Shown here: positions 41,339 to 49,959 of the stretch, one piece after another | Position numbering within the stretch: position 1 is the first letter of the stretch | Layout: the number at the start of each line of letters is the position of its first letter | Origin: JALZBL01 sp040004775 | GTDB lineage: Bacteria > Actinomycetota > Actinomycetes > Mycobacteriales > Jatrophihabitantaceae | Assembly: GCA_040004775.1 (NCBI GenBank) | Contig: JBDUAD010000003.1 | Location: 1-64,000, forward strand | Direction of reading: 5' to 3' | Length of the DNA: 64,000 nt | Position numbers and translations under genes: made by a program | Notes under the pieces: model-generated | Seen by the model: only the letters and a program-made list of their open reading frames with translations | The model's database searches: none | What the model was told of the DNA's origin: nothing

Positions 41339-43012
41339 GTGGCTCCGACCGCCGCCGGGGACGGCGGTGACGAAGCCGACGCGATCGTCGTCGGGGCCGG
41401 TCTGGCCGGGCTGGTCGCGGCCACCGAACTGGCCGAGGCCGGTCGCCGGGTGGTCGTCGTGGACCAGGAACCGGAGCAGTCCCTGGGCGGGCAGGCGTTC
41501 TGGTCCTTCGGCGGGCTCTTTCTGGTCAACTCCCCGGAGCAGCGGCGGCTGCGCATCCGCGACGACCTGGACCTGGCCACCGCGGACTGGATGGGCTCGG
41601 CCGGCTTCGACCGCCCGGAGGACCACTGGCCGCGGCAGTGGGCGCTGGCCTATCTCGACTTCGCCGCCGAGGAGAAGCGGGCCTGGCTGCACGAGATGGG
41701 GGTGCGGTTTTTCCCCGTGGTCCAGTGGGCCGAGCGCGGCGGGTACCCGGCCGGCGGCCACGGCAATTCCGTCCCCCGCTTCCACGTCACCTGGGGCACC
41801 GGTCCCGGCGTCCTGGAGCCGTTCCTGCGCCGGGCCGCGGCCGCGGTCGACGCCGGCACTCTGCGCTTCGCCTATCGTCACCGCGTCACCGAGTTGATCA
41901 CCGACGCCGACGCGGTGACCGGGGTGTGCGGCGAGGTGCTGGAGCCCAGCGCAGTGGAGCGCGGCGCGGCCAGCTCCCGCGTGGTGGTCGGGGACTTCGA
42001 GCTGCGTGCACCCGCGGTGATCGTCACCTCCGGTGGCATCGGGGCCAACCACGATCTCGTCCGTGCGGCCTGGCCCGGGGGCTACGGAGCAGCACCGGCC
42101 GAGATGATCAGCGGAGTGCCCGACCACGTCGACGGCCTGATGCTCGGCGTGGCCCAGAAGGCCGGCGCCGCGCTAATCAACCCCGACCGTATGTGGCACT
42201 ACCCCGAGGGCATCGTCAACCACACCCCGATCTGGTCGCGCCATGGCATCCGGATCCTGCCCGGCCCGTCGTCGCTGTGGCTCGATGCCCACGGCCGCCG
42301 GCTGCCGACCCCGCTGTTCCCCGGCTTCGACGCCCTGGGCGCGTTGCGGCACGTCACCGCCACCGGACACGACCACTCCTGGTTCCTGCTCAACCGCCGC
42401 ATCATCGGCACCGAGTTCGCCCTGTCGGGGTCCGAGCAGAACCCCGACCTGACTGGCCGCAGCGTGCGTGGCGTCCTCGGCCGGGCGCGGGCCGAGGTCT
42501 CCCTGCCGATCCAGACCTTCCTCGACCGCGGAGTCGACTTCGTCACCGCGCCGACGGTGCGCGAGCTGGTCGAGCGGATGAACGCCCTTACCGGCCTGGG
42601 CCTGATCGACGCCACCGCGGTCGAGGCCGAGGTGCGCGGGCGCGACCAGCAGGTGGCCCACGGCTTCGGCAAGGACCCACAGCTGGCCGCGATCCGCGCG
42701 GCCCGGCGCTACGTCGGCGACCGAGTGACCCGAGTTGTCCGTCCGCACGCGCTGCTCGATCCCGACGCCGGTCCGCTGATCGCCGTCCGGTTGCACGTAC
42801 TCACCCGCAAGACGCTCGGTGGATTGCACACTGACCTCGCCGGCCGCGCCCTCGACCTCGCCGGTCAGCCCGTCCCCGGCCTGTACGCCGCCGGCGAGGT
42901 GGCCGGGTTCGGCGGCGGCGGCATGCACGGTTACCGAGCGCTCGAGGGCACGTTCCTCGGCGGCTGCCTGTTCAGCGGACGGGTGGCCGGCCGGGCGGTG
43001 GCCGCGGGCTGA
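41339..43012 (+). CDS. FAD-dependent dehydrogenase (KstD/fumarate-reductase-like)
   Basis: 557 residues. N-terminal FAD motif VVGAGLAGLVAATELAEAG at about 17-36 and GGQAFWSFGGLFLV. A capping domain lies in the middle. The C-terminal FAD end reads GLYAAGEVAGFGGGGMHGYRALEG. This is the FAD-binding dehydrogenase branch of the flavocytochrome-c/3-ketosteroid-dehydrogenase superfamily, acting on steroid-like or dicarboxylate substrates. GTG 41339, 6 nt after the nitroreductase-family gene. Substrate unknown. Confidence 0.88.
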   Translation: MAPTAAGDGGDEADAIVVGAGLAGLVAATELAEAGRRVVVVDQEPEQSLGGQAFWSFGGLFLVNSPEQRRLRIRDDLDLATADWMGSAGFDRPEDHWPRQWALAYLDFAAEEKRAWLHEMGVRFFPVVQWAERGGYPAGGHGNSVPRFHVTWGTGPGVLEPFLRRAAAAVDAGTLRFAYRHRVTELITDADAVTGVCGEVLEPSAVERGAASSRVVVGDFELRAPAVIVTSGGIGANHDLVRAAWPGGYGAAPAEMISGVPDHVDGLMLGVAQKAGAALINPDRMWHYPEGIVNHTPIWSRHGIRILPGPSSLWLDAHGRRLPTPLFPGFDALGALRHVTATGHDHSWFLLNRRIIGTEFALSGSEQNPDLTGRSVRGVLGRARAEVSLPIQTFLDRGVDFVTAPTVRELVERMNALTGLGLIDATAVEAEVRGRDQQVAHGFGKDPQLAAIRAARRYVGDRVTRVVRPHALLDPDAGPLIAVRLHVLTRKTLGGLHTDLAGRALDLAGQPVPGLYAAGEVAGFGGGGMHGYRALEGTFLGGCLFSGRVAGRAVAAG

Positions 43013-43024
43013 AACCCGCCTTCC

Positions 43025-43030
43025 TACACT
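43025..43030 (+). promoter_or_regulatory. -10 box for leaderless geranylgeranyl reductase mRNA
   Basis: TACACT, then 6 nt (ggccgg), then GTG 43037. It lies 12 nt after the preceding stop. Confidence 0.5.
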
Positions 43031-43036
43031 GGCCGG

Positions 43037-44314
43037 GTGCCCACTGCTGACGCCGACGTCATCGTCGTCGGGGCCGGTCCGGCCGGAAGCGCGGCGGCCT
43101 ACTGGATGGCGACCGCGGGTCTGGACGTCCTGCTGCTGGAGAAGACCGAGTTCCCGCGGGAGAAGGTCTGCGGCGACGGGCTGACCCCGCGCGGCACCCG
43201 CGCCCTCGTCGACATGGGCATCGACGTCAGCACCGCGGCCGGCTGGCTGCACAACAAGGGCCTGCGCGTCATCGGCGGCGGACTGCGCCTGGAGCTGCCG
43301 TGGCCCCAGCTGGCCGAGTTCCCGGACTACGGCCTGGTCCGGCCGCGGGCCGACCTCGACAACCTGCTGGTCCAGCGCGCGGTCAAGGCCGGCGCCCGGT
43401 TGCACGAGCGCACGGTGGTTGACGCGCCCGTTCTCGCCGCCGACGGCCGGGTCATCGGCGTGCAGGCCCGCGCCGGCGAGGACCGTCGACCGGTCACGTT
43501 CCGTGCTCCCCTCGTCGTCTCCTGCGACGGCGTCTCCGGCCGGCTGGCGACGGGGCTCGGCATCCACCGCAACGACAAGCGGCCGATGGGCGTGGCCGTG
43601 CGCCGCTACTTCACCAGCCCGCGCACCTACGACGACCACCTCGAGTCCTGGCTCGAGCTCTGGGACGGCCCGCCCGGCGCGCCGGATTCGGCTCTGCTGC
43701 CGGGCTACGGCTGGATCTTCGGCATGGGCGACGGCACGGTCAACGTCGGCCTCGGCGTCCTCAACTCCTCGGCCGGTTATCAGAAGACCGATTACCGCGC
43801 CCTGCTCGCTTCATGGCTGACCGCGACGCCGGAGGAGTGGGGTTTGCGGGAGGAGAACGCCACGGGTCCGGCCCGGGGTGCGGCCCTGCCCATGGGGTTC
43901 AACCGCAGCCCGCACTACACCCGTGGGCTGGTACTGGTCGGCGACGCCGCCGGGTCGGTCAACCCGTTCAACGGCGAGGGCATCCCCTACGCGATGGAGT
44001 CGGGCAAGCTGGCTGCCGAGGCGGTCGTGCAGGCGCTGGCCCGGCCCGAAGGTCCGGGCCGGGAGAAGGCCCTGACCGGCTACCCGCAGGCCATGGCCGC
44101 CCAGTGGGGTGCCTATTACCGCCTGGGCGGTGTGTTCGTGAAGTTGATCGGCCACCCCGCGGTGATGCGCGTCGCCACCCAGCACGGATTGCCCCACCCC
44201 GCCCTCATGCGGCTCGTGCTCAAGCTGCTGGCCAACCTCTACGACTCCTCCGACGGTGATCTGTCCGACCGCGTGATCACCGCGCTGACCCGGGTGACTC
44301 CCGCGGTGCGTTGA
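43037..44314 (+). CDS. menJ: Geranylgeranyl reductase-family flavoprotein (MenJ-like)
   Basis: 425 residues. FAD motif VVGAGPAGSAAAYWMA at 10-25, family signature KTEFPREKVCGDGLTPRG, and second FAD motif LVGDAAGSVNPFNGEGIPYAMES. In mycobacteria the homologue MenJ saturates one isoprene unit of menaquinone. Its position directly before nuoA, whose complex reduces menaquinone, strongly supports that job here. The symbol is by homology and context; archaeal-type lipid reduction is the less likely alternative. GTG 43037 is preceded by a leaderless-type promoter. Confidence 0.85.
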   Translation: MPTADADVIVVGAGPAGSAAAYWMATAGLDVLLLEKTEFPREKVCGDGLTPRGTRALVDMGIDVSTAAGWLHNKGLRVIGGGLRLELPWPQLAEFPDYGLVRPRADLDNLLVQRAVKAGARLHERTVVDAPVLAADGRVIGVQARAGEDRRPVTFRAPLVVSCDGVSGRLATGLGIHRNDKRPMGVAVRRYFTSPRTYDDHLESWLELWDGPPGAPDSALLPGYGWIFGMGDGTVNVGLGVLNSSAGYQKTDYRALLASWLTATPEEWGLREENATGPARGAALPMGFNRSPHYTRGLVLVGDAAGSVNPFNGEGIPYAMESGKLAAEAVVQALARPEGPGREKALTGYPQAMAAQWGAYYRLGGVFVKLIGHPAVMRVATQHGLPHPALMRLVLKLLANLYDSSDGDLSDRVITALTRVTPAVR

Positions 44315-44374
44315 TCACCTCGGCCGGCGTCGCACTTAGGCTCCCCTCACTGCAGCGCAAAGCCAGGGGCTGAC

Positions 44375-44380
44375 TACCCT
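44375..44380 (+). promoter_or_regulatory. Candidate -10 of the nuo operon
   Basis: TACCCT in the 220-bp gap before nuoA; +1 would be near 44387 and the leader about 148 nt. A second -10-like TAGGCT lies at 44337-44342. Neither has a clear -35. Confidence 0.3.
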
Positions 44381-44424
44381 CGACGGTGCAGTGGGCGGTG
44401 CTGGTCACGGACCCGGACAAGGGG

Positions 44425-44452
44425 CGACGGCCGCTCCCCGAGCGGGCCGTCG
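44425..44452 (+). other. Stable hairpin in the nuo leader
   Basis: cgacggcc (44425-44432) pairs with ggccgtcg (44445-44452), with inner gctc/gagc pairing round a ccc loop and one bulged g. There is no U-tract. It lies 83 nt before nuoA; it could regulate read-through, mRNA stability or ribosome access. Confidence 0.5.
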
Positions 44453-44534
44453 GGCGCCGTCACTGGAGGGCCGTCCGCGCTCACCGGCACCACCGCACAC
44501 CACCGTCCAGGACGAGGGCCGAGAGGAGCACCAG

Positions 44535-44900
44535 GTGGAACTCAAGGCGTACCTGCCGATCGTTCTGTTCTTTGCGCTGGCCTTCGGCTTCGCGGTGTTC
44601 AGCGTGACCATCGCGACGTTCACCGGCCCCAAGCGCTACAACCGGGCCAAGTACGACTTCTACGAGTGCGGCATCGAGCCGACGCCGACCAGCAGCGGAC
44701 CGAACCGGTTTCCGGTCAAGTACTTCCTCACCGCGATGCTGTTCATCGTCTTCGACATCGAAATCATCTTCTTGTACCCGTACGCCGTGGCCAATAAGTC
44801 GCTCGGCCTGTTCGGGCTCGTCGAGGTCGTCCTGTTCATCCTCACCGTGTTCGTCGCCTACGCCTACGTCTGGCGTCGCGGCGGACTCGACTGGGATTAG
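44535..44900 (+). CDS. nuoA: NADH-quinone oxidoreductase subunit A
   Basis: 121 residues, three helices. Signature YECGIEPTPTSSGPNRFPVKYFL between TM1 and TM2 (key part YECGIEP) and the acidic FDIEIIFLYPYA in TM2. It forms part of the proton-pumping membrane arm near the quinone site. GTG 44535 is preceded by GAGGAGCACCAG. First gene of a full 14-gene complex I operon. Confidence 0.96.
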   Translation: MELKAYLPIVLFFALAFGFAVFSVTIATFTGPKRYNRAKYDFYECGIEPTPTSSGPNRFPVKYFLTAMLFIVFDIEIIFLYPYAVANKSLGLFGLVEVVLFILTVFVAYAYVWRRGGLDWD

Positions 44901-44935
44901 ACGGTCGGCGAGAAGACATAGATGGGTGAGATGTA

Positions 44936-45475
44936 ATGGGTCTAGAGGAGAAGCTGCCGGACGGAGTGCTGCTGGCCAGCGTGGAAAAGGTCGTCAACTG
45001 GACCCGCAAGTCCTCGCTGTGGCCGGCCACGTTCGGCCTGGCCTGCTGTGCAATCGAGATGATGACTTTCGGGGCGCCGCGCTACGACTCCGCCCGGTTC
45101 GGCATGGAGGTCTTCCGTCCCTCACCGCGCCAGGCCGATCTGATGATCGTCGCCGGACGGGTGAGCCAGAAGATGGCGCCGGTGCTGCGCCAGATCTACG
45201 ACCAGATGCCGGACCCCAAGTGGGTGCTGGCCATGGGCGTATGCGCTAGCTCGGGCGGGATGTTCAACAACTACGCGATCCTGCAGGGGGTGGATCACGT
45301 TGTGCCGGTGGACATGTACCTGCCCGGCTGCCCGCCGCGTCCGGAAATGCTGATCGACTCCATCCTCAAGCTGCACCACAAGATCATGAACGAGCCACTC
45401 GGACCGAAGCGGGCCGAGCGCCTTGCCGACCAGAAGGTCGAGCTGGTGCCCTCGAGCGTGCGGTACGCCCGATGA
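44936..45475 (+). CDS. nuoB: NADH-quinone oxidoreductase subunit B
   Basis: 179 residues. Cluster N2 ligands: the tandem Cys pair in GLACCAIEMM, Cys in MGVCASSGGMF, and Cys in YLPGCPPRPEML. N2 passes electrons to quinone. Start ATG 44936 has GGGTGAGATG just upstream. It is 35 nt after nuoA and overlaps nuoC by 4 nt. Confidence 0.97.
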   Translation: MGLEEKLPDGVLLASVEKVVNWTRKSSLWPATFGLACCAIEMMTFGAPRYDSARFGMEVFRPSPRQADLMIVAGRVSQKMAPVLRQIYDQMPDPKWVLAMGVCASSGGMFNNYAILQGVDHVVPVDMYLPGCPPRPEMLIDSILKLHHKIMNEPLGPKRAERLADQKVELVPSSVRYAR

Positions 45476-46266
45476 CCCAGCCGGCGCGCCCGCCCGTGCC
45501 GGTGGGCACCGAGTCGGGCCGTACGACGGAGGGGACCAGCGGCGAGGCCACTCTCGGCGAGATCGTCGAGGGTCGCCAGGCCGAGACGACCGGGCCGGAC
45601 GGCGAGGTCGCCGCGCCCGAGGGTGCGTTCGGCGTCGCCCAGCGCGGCATGTTCGGCGCGGCCGGCAGCGGCGACACCAGCGGCTTCGGCGGGCTGAGCC
45701 GCCCGCCCTACATCCCGGCCCCGGCCGAGCGTCCGTACGGCGGCTACTTCGACGAGGTGGTCGACTCCATCATTGCCGCGTCGCCCAAGGCGGCCCAGGC
45801 GATCATCAGGGTCGTGGTCGACCGGGGCGAGCTGACCTTGCACGTGGTGCCCGACCAGCTGCTCAGCGTGGCCAAGGTCCTGCGCGACGACCCAAGCCTG
45901 CGCTTCGAGTTGCTGGCCAGCGTTCACGGAGTGGACTACCTCGGCACGGTGAACCGGCTGCACGCGATCTACGAGGTGCGTTCGATGACGTATCGCCGCC
46001 GGATCCGGCTCGAGGTTGCGGTCAGCGTCGAGGCGCCGAACGTGCCCTCGCTGACCGCGCTGTACCCAACGGCGGACTGGCAGGAGCGCGAGGCCTTCGA
46101 CATGTTCGGGATCGTGTTCGACGGCCACCCGGCCCTCACCCGGATCCTGATGCCCGACGACTGGGACGGGCACCCGCAGCGCAAGGACTACCCACTGGGC
46201 GGGGTTTCGATCGAGTACAAAGGCGCCACCATCCCGCCGCCCGACGACCGGCGGGCCTACCGATGA
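45472..46266 (+). CDS. nuoC: NADH-quinone oxidoreductase subunit C
   Basis: 264 residues. The conserved 30-kDa-subunit domain begins about residue 85 (GGYFDEVVDSI) and ends with the signature YPTADWQEREAFDMFGI and LMPDDWDGHPQRKDYPLGG. The first 85 residues are a Gly/Pro/Thr-rich extension with RGMFGAAGSGDTSGFGG, as in other actinobacterial NuoC proteins. It overlaps nuoB by 4 nt (ATGA) and binds NuoD in the peripheral arm. Confidence 0.96.
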   Translation: MTQPARPPVPVGTESGRTTEGTSGEATLGEIVEGRQAETTGPDGEVAAPEGAFGVAQRGMFGAAGSGDTSGFGGLSRPPYIPAPAERPYGGYFDEVVDSIIAASPKAAQAIIRVVVDRGELTLHVVPDQLLSVAKVLRDDPSLRFELLASVHGVDYLGTVNRLHAIYEVRSMTYRRRIRLEVAVSVEAPNVPSLTALYPTADWQEREAFDMFGIVFDGHPALTRILMPDDWDGHPQRKDYPLGGVSIEYKGATIPPPDDRRAYR

Positions 46267-46293
46267 GCGCACGAGCACCAGGTACGGCACCAG

Positions 46294-46326
46294 CAGCAGT
46301 CACGGCACACCCAGCAGTCACGGCAC
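46294..46326. repeat. 15-bp direct repeat in the nuoC-nuoD spacer
   Basis: cagcagtcacggcac at 46294-46308 and 46312-46326, 18-bp period, in an 84-bp spacer that is unusually long for this operon. A 32-codon frame (46263-46361) crosses it but looks like chance. Confidence 0.6.
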
Positions 46327-46350
46327 GCGCAGGACGAGGACGGGCATCTC

Positions 46351-47730
46351 ATGGCCACTGACACCCGCGGGACCGGCGGGCGGCGTACCGCGCCGCGCGG
46401 CGCTCCCCGAACGGACGACGGGTACGCGGCATCGCGCACCACCACCGAGGGCCGCATCTATAACGTCACCGGCGGCGACTGGGACTCGGTCGTCACCGGT
46501 GGCGGCGACCCGGTGGCCGAGGAGCGCCTCGTTCTCAACATGGGCCCTCAGCACCCGTCCACCCACGGCGTGCTGCGCCTGGTGCTCGAACTCGAGGGCG
46601 AGACGGTGACCGACGCCCGCGTGGTCGTCGGTTACCTGCACACCGGAATCGAGAAGAACGCCGAGTACCGCAACTGGACCCAGGGCGTCACCTTCGTGAC
46701 CCGCATGGACTATCTCTCCCCGCTATTCAACGAGACCGCCTACTGCATGGGCGTCGAGCGCCTGCTGGGCACCGACGTTCCCGAGCGCGCCCGCCTGATC
46801 CGCATCCTGATGATGGAGATCAACCGGGTCAGCTCGCACTGGGTGTGGCTGGCCACCGGCGGCATGGAACTCGGCGCGTTGACCGCGATGACCAACGGGT
46901 TCCGGGCCCGCGAGAAGTGCCTCGACGTCCTGGAGCGCATAACCGGGCTGCGGATGAACCACGCGTACATCCGTCCCGGCGGCGTGGCCCAGGACCTGCC
47001 CGACGGCACGGTCGAGCACGTGCGCAAGTGGATCACCCTGATGGAGGAGGAGCTCGGCGGCCTGGAAAAGCTGCTGCGCTCCCAGCCGATCTGGGTCAAC
47101 CGGCTCAAGGACGTCGGCTGGATCGGCGTCGAGGGCTGCATCGCCCTTGGCGTCACCGGCCCGCTGCTGCGTGCGGCCGGCCTGCCGTGGGACCTGCGCA
47201 AGACCGATCCGTATCTCGGCTACGAGGAGTTCGACTTCGACGTCCCCACCGACGACCGCGGCGATTGCTGGGCCCGCTTCGTGGTCCGGGTAGCCGAGAT
47301 GTGGGAGTCGCTCAAGATCGTGCGCCAGGTGCTCGACCGGCTCGAGCCGGGTCCGATCATGGTCGCCGACCGCAAGATCGCCTGGCCGGCCCAGCTCGCA
47401 CTCGGCCCGGACGGGCTGGGCAACTCCCTCGAGCACGTCGGCAAGATCATGAATTCGTCCATGGAGGCGCTGATCCACCACTTCAAGCTCGTCACCGAGG
47501 GCTTCCGCGTTCCGGCCGGGCAGGTCTACGCCGCGATCGAGTCCCCGCGCGGCGAGCTCGGCGCGTACCTGGTCAGCGACGGCGGCACCCGGCCGCACCG
47601 CGTGCACTTCCGCGAGCCGTCGTTCATCAACCTGCAGGCGGTGGCCGCGCTGAGTGAAGGCGGGATCATCGCCGACGTCATCGCATCGGTGGCCTCGATC
47701 GACCCGGTCATGGGTGGCTGCGACCGATGA
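46351..47730 (+). CDS. nuoD: NADH-quinone oxidoreductase subunit D
   Basis: 459 residues. The 49-kDa subunit signature is LNMGPQHPSTHGVLRLVLEL with the quinone-site His-x-x-x-His, then GYLHTGIEKN and the closing SIDPVMGGCDR. The N-terminal 55 residues are a poorly conserved extension. ATG 46351; nuoE overlaps its stop by 4 nt. With NuoB it makes the quinone-reducing chamber. Confidence 0.97.
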   Translation: MATDTRGTGGRRTAPRGAPRTDDGYAASRTTTEGRIYNVTGGDWDSVVTGGGDPVAEERLVLNMGPQHPSTHGVLRLVLELEGETVTDARVVVGYLHTGIEKNAEYRNWTQGVTFVTRMDYLSPLFNETAYCMGVERLLGTDVPERARLIRILMMEINRVSSHWVWLATGGMELGALTAMTNGFRAREKCLDVLERITGLRMNHAYIRPGGVAQDLPDGTVEHVRKWITLMEEELGGLEKLLRSQPIWVNRLKDVGWIGVEGCIALGVTGPLLRAAGLPWDLRKTDPYLGYEEFDFDVPTDDRGDCWARFVVRVAEMWESLKIVRQVLDRLEPGPIMVADRKIAWPAQLALGPDGLGNSLEHVGKIMNSSMEALIHHFKLVTEGFRVPAGQVYAAIESPRGELGAYLVSDGGTRPHRVHFREPSFINLQAVAALSEGGIIADVIASVASIDPVMGGCDR

Positions 47731-48593
47731 CCAACGTCCGCACGCAGTTGCTCACCATCGAGCGGCCCGGCAACCCGGCGGTATTCGGGCCCGAGGTACG
47801 CGCTGCGGCCCTCGAATTGATGGGTCGCTACCCCGAGGGCCAGGCCCGCTCGGCCCTGCTGCCGATGCTGCACCTGGTCCAGTCCGAGCAGGGCTACATC
47901 ACCGCCGACGGCATCGCCTTCTGCGCCCAGCAGCTGGCCCTGACCCACGCCCAGGTGGCCGCGGTCGCGACGTTCTACACGATGTTCAAGCGCACGCCGA
48001 CGGGTGAGTACCTGGTCAGCGTCTGCCGCAACACCCTCTGCGGACTGCTCGGCGGCGACGACATCTACCGCACCCTGTCCGAGGCGCTCGGGGTCGGCAT
48101 GGACGAGACCACCCCCGACGGCACCATCACCCTTGAGCACGCCGAGTGCCTGGCCGCCTGCGACTACGCGCCGGTGGTCACGGTGAACTACGAGTACTTC
48201 GACAACCAGACGCCCGCGTCGGCACTAGAGCTGGTTGCCTCCCTCCGCGCGGGTCATCGCCCGCACCCCAGCCGCGGCGCCACGCTGTGCACGTTCAAGG
48301 AGATCTCGCGCCAGATCGCCGGCTTCCGCGACGAGCGTCCCGAGGCCCTCGACGCCCCGTCGGCCGGCGGCCCGACCCGCGTCGGCGTGGAGCTGGCCGC
48401 CGAGCGCGGCGAACGGGCGCCGGAATATCCGCGCTCGCCCAAGGCTCCTGGCACCGGCGCCACGCGCACGCCCGGCGAGGATCCCCGCGGGGCGTCCGGG
48501 GACAGCAGCGCCAACGACGCCCCCCTTTCCACCGCCGAGTCGGACCCGGCGAATCCGACTCCGCCCGCGGGGCAGAAGGGACAGCAGGCCTGA
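47727..48593 (+). CDS. nuoE: NADH-quinone oxidoreductase subunit E
   Basis: 288 residues. Thioredoxin-like [2Fe-2S] domain: the ligand Cys pair in VCRNTLCGLLGG and pair in HAECLAACDYAPVVTVN. The core ends near 175; about 110 further residues are a Pro/Ser/Gly/Thr-rich tail with SPKAPGTGATRTPGEDPRG, longer than the typical 160-250-residue protein. It overlaps nuoD (ATGA) and is 1 nt from nuoF, with which it forms the NADH-oxidising module. Confidence 0.95.
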   Translation: MTNVRTQLLTIERPGNPAVFGPEVRAAALELMGRYPEGQARSALLPMLHLVQSEQGYITADGIAFCAQQLALTHAQVAAVATFYTMFKRTPTGEYLVSVCRNTLCGLLGGDDIYRTLSEALGVGMDETTPDGTITLEHAECLAACDYAPVVTVNYEYFDNQTPASALELVASLRAGHRPHPSRGATLCTFKEISRQIAGFRDERPEALDAPSAGGPTRVGVELAAERGERAPEYPRSPKAPGTGATRTPGEDPRGASGDSSANDAPLSTAESDPANPTPPAGQKGQQA

Positions 48594-48594
48594 C

Positions 48595-49959
48595 ATGCCT
48601 CTGACTCCGGTACTCACACGGCGCTTCACCGCCGACGCTCCGTGGAAGATCGCCAACTACGAGGCCCTCGACGGCTACCGCGGCCTGCGCAAGGCCCTGG
48701 CCATCGCGCCCGACGACCTCATCGCCATGGTCAAGGAGTCCGGCCTGCGCGGACGCGGCGGAGCCGGCTTCCCGACCGGTATGAAATGGGAGTTCATCCC
48801 TCAGGCCAAGCCGGGCGAGGCGCCGACGCCGCATTACGTCGTGGTCAACGCCGACGAGGGTGAGCCGGGCACCTGCCGGGACATGCCGCTGATGATGAAC
48901 GACCCGCACTCGATGATCGAGGGCATCATCATCACCTGCTTCGCAGTGCGGGCCGAGTGGGCGTTCATCTACATCCGAGGCGAGGCCGTGCACGCCATCC
49001 GCCGGGTGACCACCGCGGTCGAGGAGGCCATCGCCGCGGGCTACCTGGGCCAGGACATCCTCGGCACCGGATTTAACTGCCGGATCACCGTCCACTCCGG
49101 GGCAGGCGCCTACATCTGCGGCGAGGAGACCGCGCTGCTGGACTCCCTCGAGGGCAAGCGCGGCCAGCCCCGGCTCAAGCCGCCCTTCCCGGCCACCAAC
49201 GGCCTGTACGACGCCCCGACCGTGGTCAACAACGTCGGCACCCTGGCCTCGGTGCCCTACATCGTGCTGGGCGGCTCCGAGTGGTACAGGAACACGGTCG
49301 CCGGCGACCCGGGCACCGAGGAAGAGCCCAACCCCTCGGCCGGATCGCCCGGCCCGTGCATCTACTCCCTGTCCGGACGAGTCAAGCGGCCCGGCCAGTA
49401 CGAGGCGCCAATGGGCACCACGTTGCGCGAGCTGATCGAGATGGCCGGCGGGATGAGCCGGGGCAAGGAGCTCAAGTTCTGGACGCCGGGCGGCTCGTCG
49501 ACCCCGCTGTTCACCAAGGAGCACCTCGACACCCCGCTCGACTTCGACTCTGCGGTGAAGGCCGGCTCGATGAACGGCACGTCGGCGCTAATGATCTTCG
49601 ACGAGGACGACAGCGTCGTCGAGGCGGTGATGAAGTGGACCGAGTTCTACGAGCACGAGTCCTGCGGCAAGTGCACCCCGTGCCGCGAGGGCAACTACTG
49701 GACCCAGCAGATCCTCGAACGGATCTGGCACGGTCGCGGCACCGAGGACGACCTGCACGCTCTGCTCGACATCTGTGACAACATCCTGGGCCGCTCGTTC
49801 TGCGCGCTCGGTGACGGCGCCACCAGCCCGATCACGTCCTCGCTGCAGTACTTCCGCGACGAGTACGAGGCGCTGATCGAGGCCGGCGCAGCGGCGTCGC
49901 CCACGCCGTCGACCAAGCCGCAGCCGACGGATCCTGTCCTCACCGGAGTCGCCTCGTGA
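48595..49959 (+). CDS. nuoF: NADH-quinone oxidoreductase subunit F
   Basis: 454 residues. NADH/FMN site: GLRGRGGAGFPTGMKW and VVNADEGEPGTCRD with GAGAYICGEETALLDSLEG. The [4Fe-4S] N3 ligands are in ESCGKCTPCREG plus a distal Cys (SFCALGDG). ATG 48595 is 1 nt after the nuoE stop. It takes hydride from NADH and starts the iron-sulfur chain. GTG of nuoG overlaps its stop. Confidence 0.97.
   Translation: MPLTPVLTRRFTADAPWKIANYEALDGYRGLRKALAIAPDDLIAMVKESGLRGRGGAGFPTGMKWEFIPQAKPGEAPTPHYVVVNADEGEPGTCRDMPLMMNDPHSMIEGIIITCFAVRAEWAFIYIRGEAVHAIRRVTTAVEEAIAAGYLGQDILGTGFNCRITVHSGAGAYICGEETALLDSLEGKRGQPRLKPPFPATNGLYDAPTVVNNVGTLASVPYIVLGGSEWYRNTVAGDPGTEEEPNPSAGSPGPCIYSLSGRVKRPGQYEAPMGTTLRELIEMAGGMSRGKELKFWTPGGSSTPLFTKEHLDTPLDFDSAVKAGSMNGTSALMIFDEDDSVVEAVMKWTEFYEHESCGKCTPCREGNYWTQQILERIWHGRGTEDDLHALLDICDNILGRSFCALGDGATSPITSSLQYFRDEYEALIEAGAAASPTPSTKPQPTDPVLTGVAS

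Noticed and set aside
44386..44607. 73-codon leader ORF before nuoA
   Set aside because: Arg-rich translation, overlaps nuoA in another frame, and no family resemblance; starts near a candidate +1 but probably by chance.
46263..46361. 32-codon ORF coupled to the nuoC stop
   Set aside because: Ala/Arg/Thr-rich translation of a short repeat; no homologous subunit is known between nuoC and nuoD.
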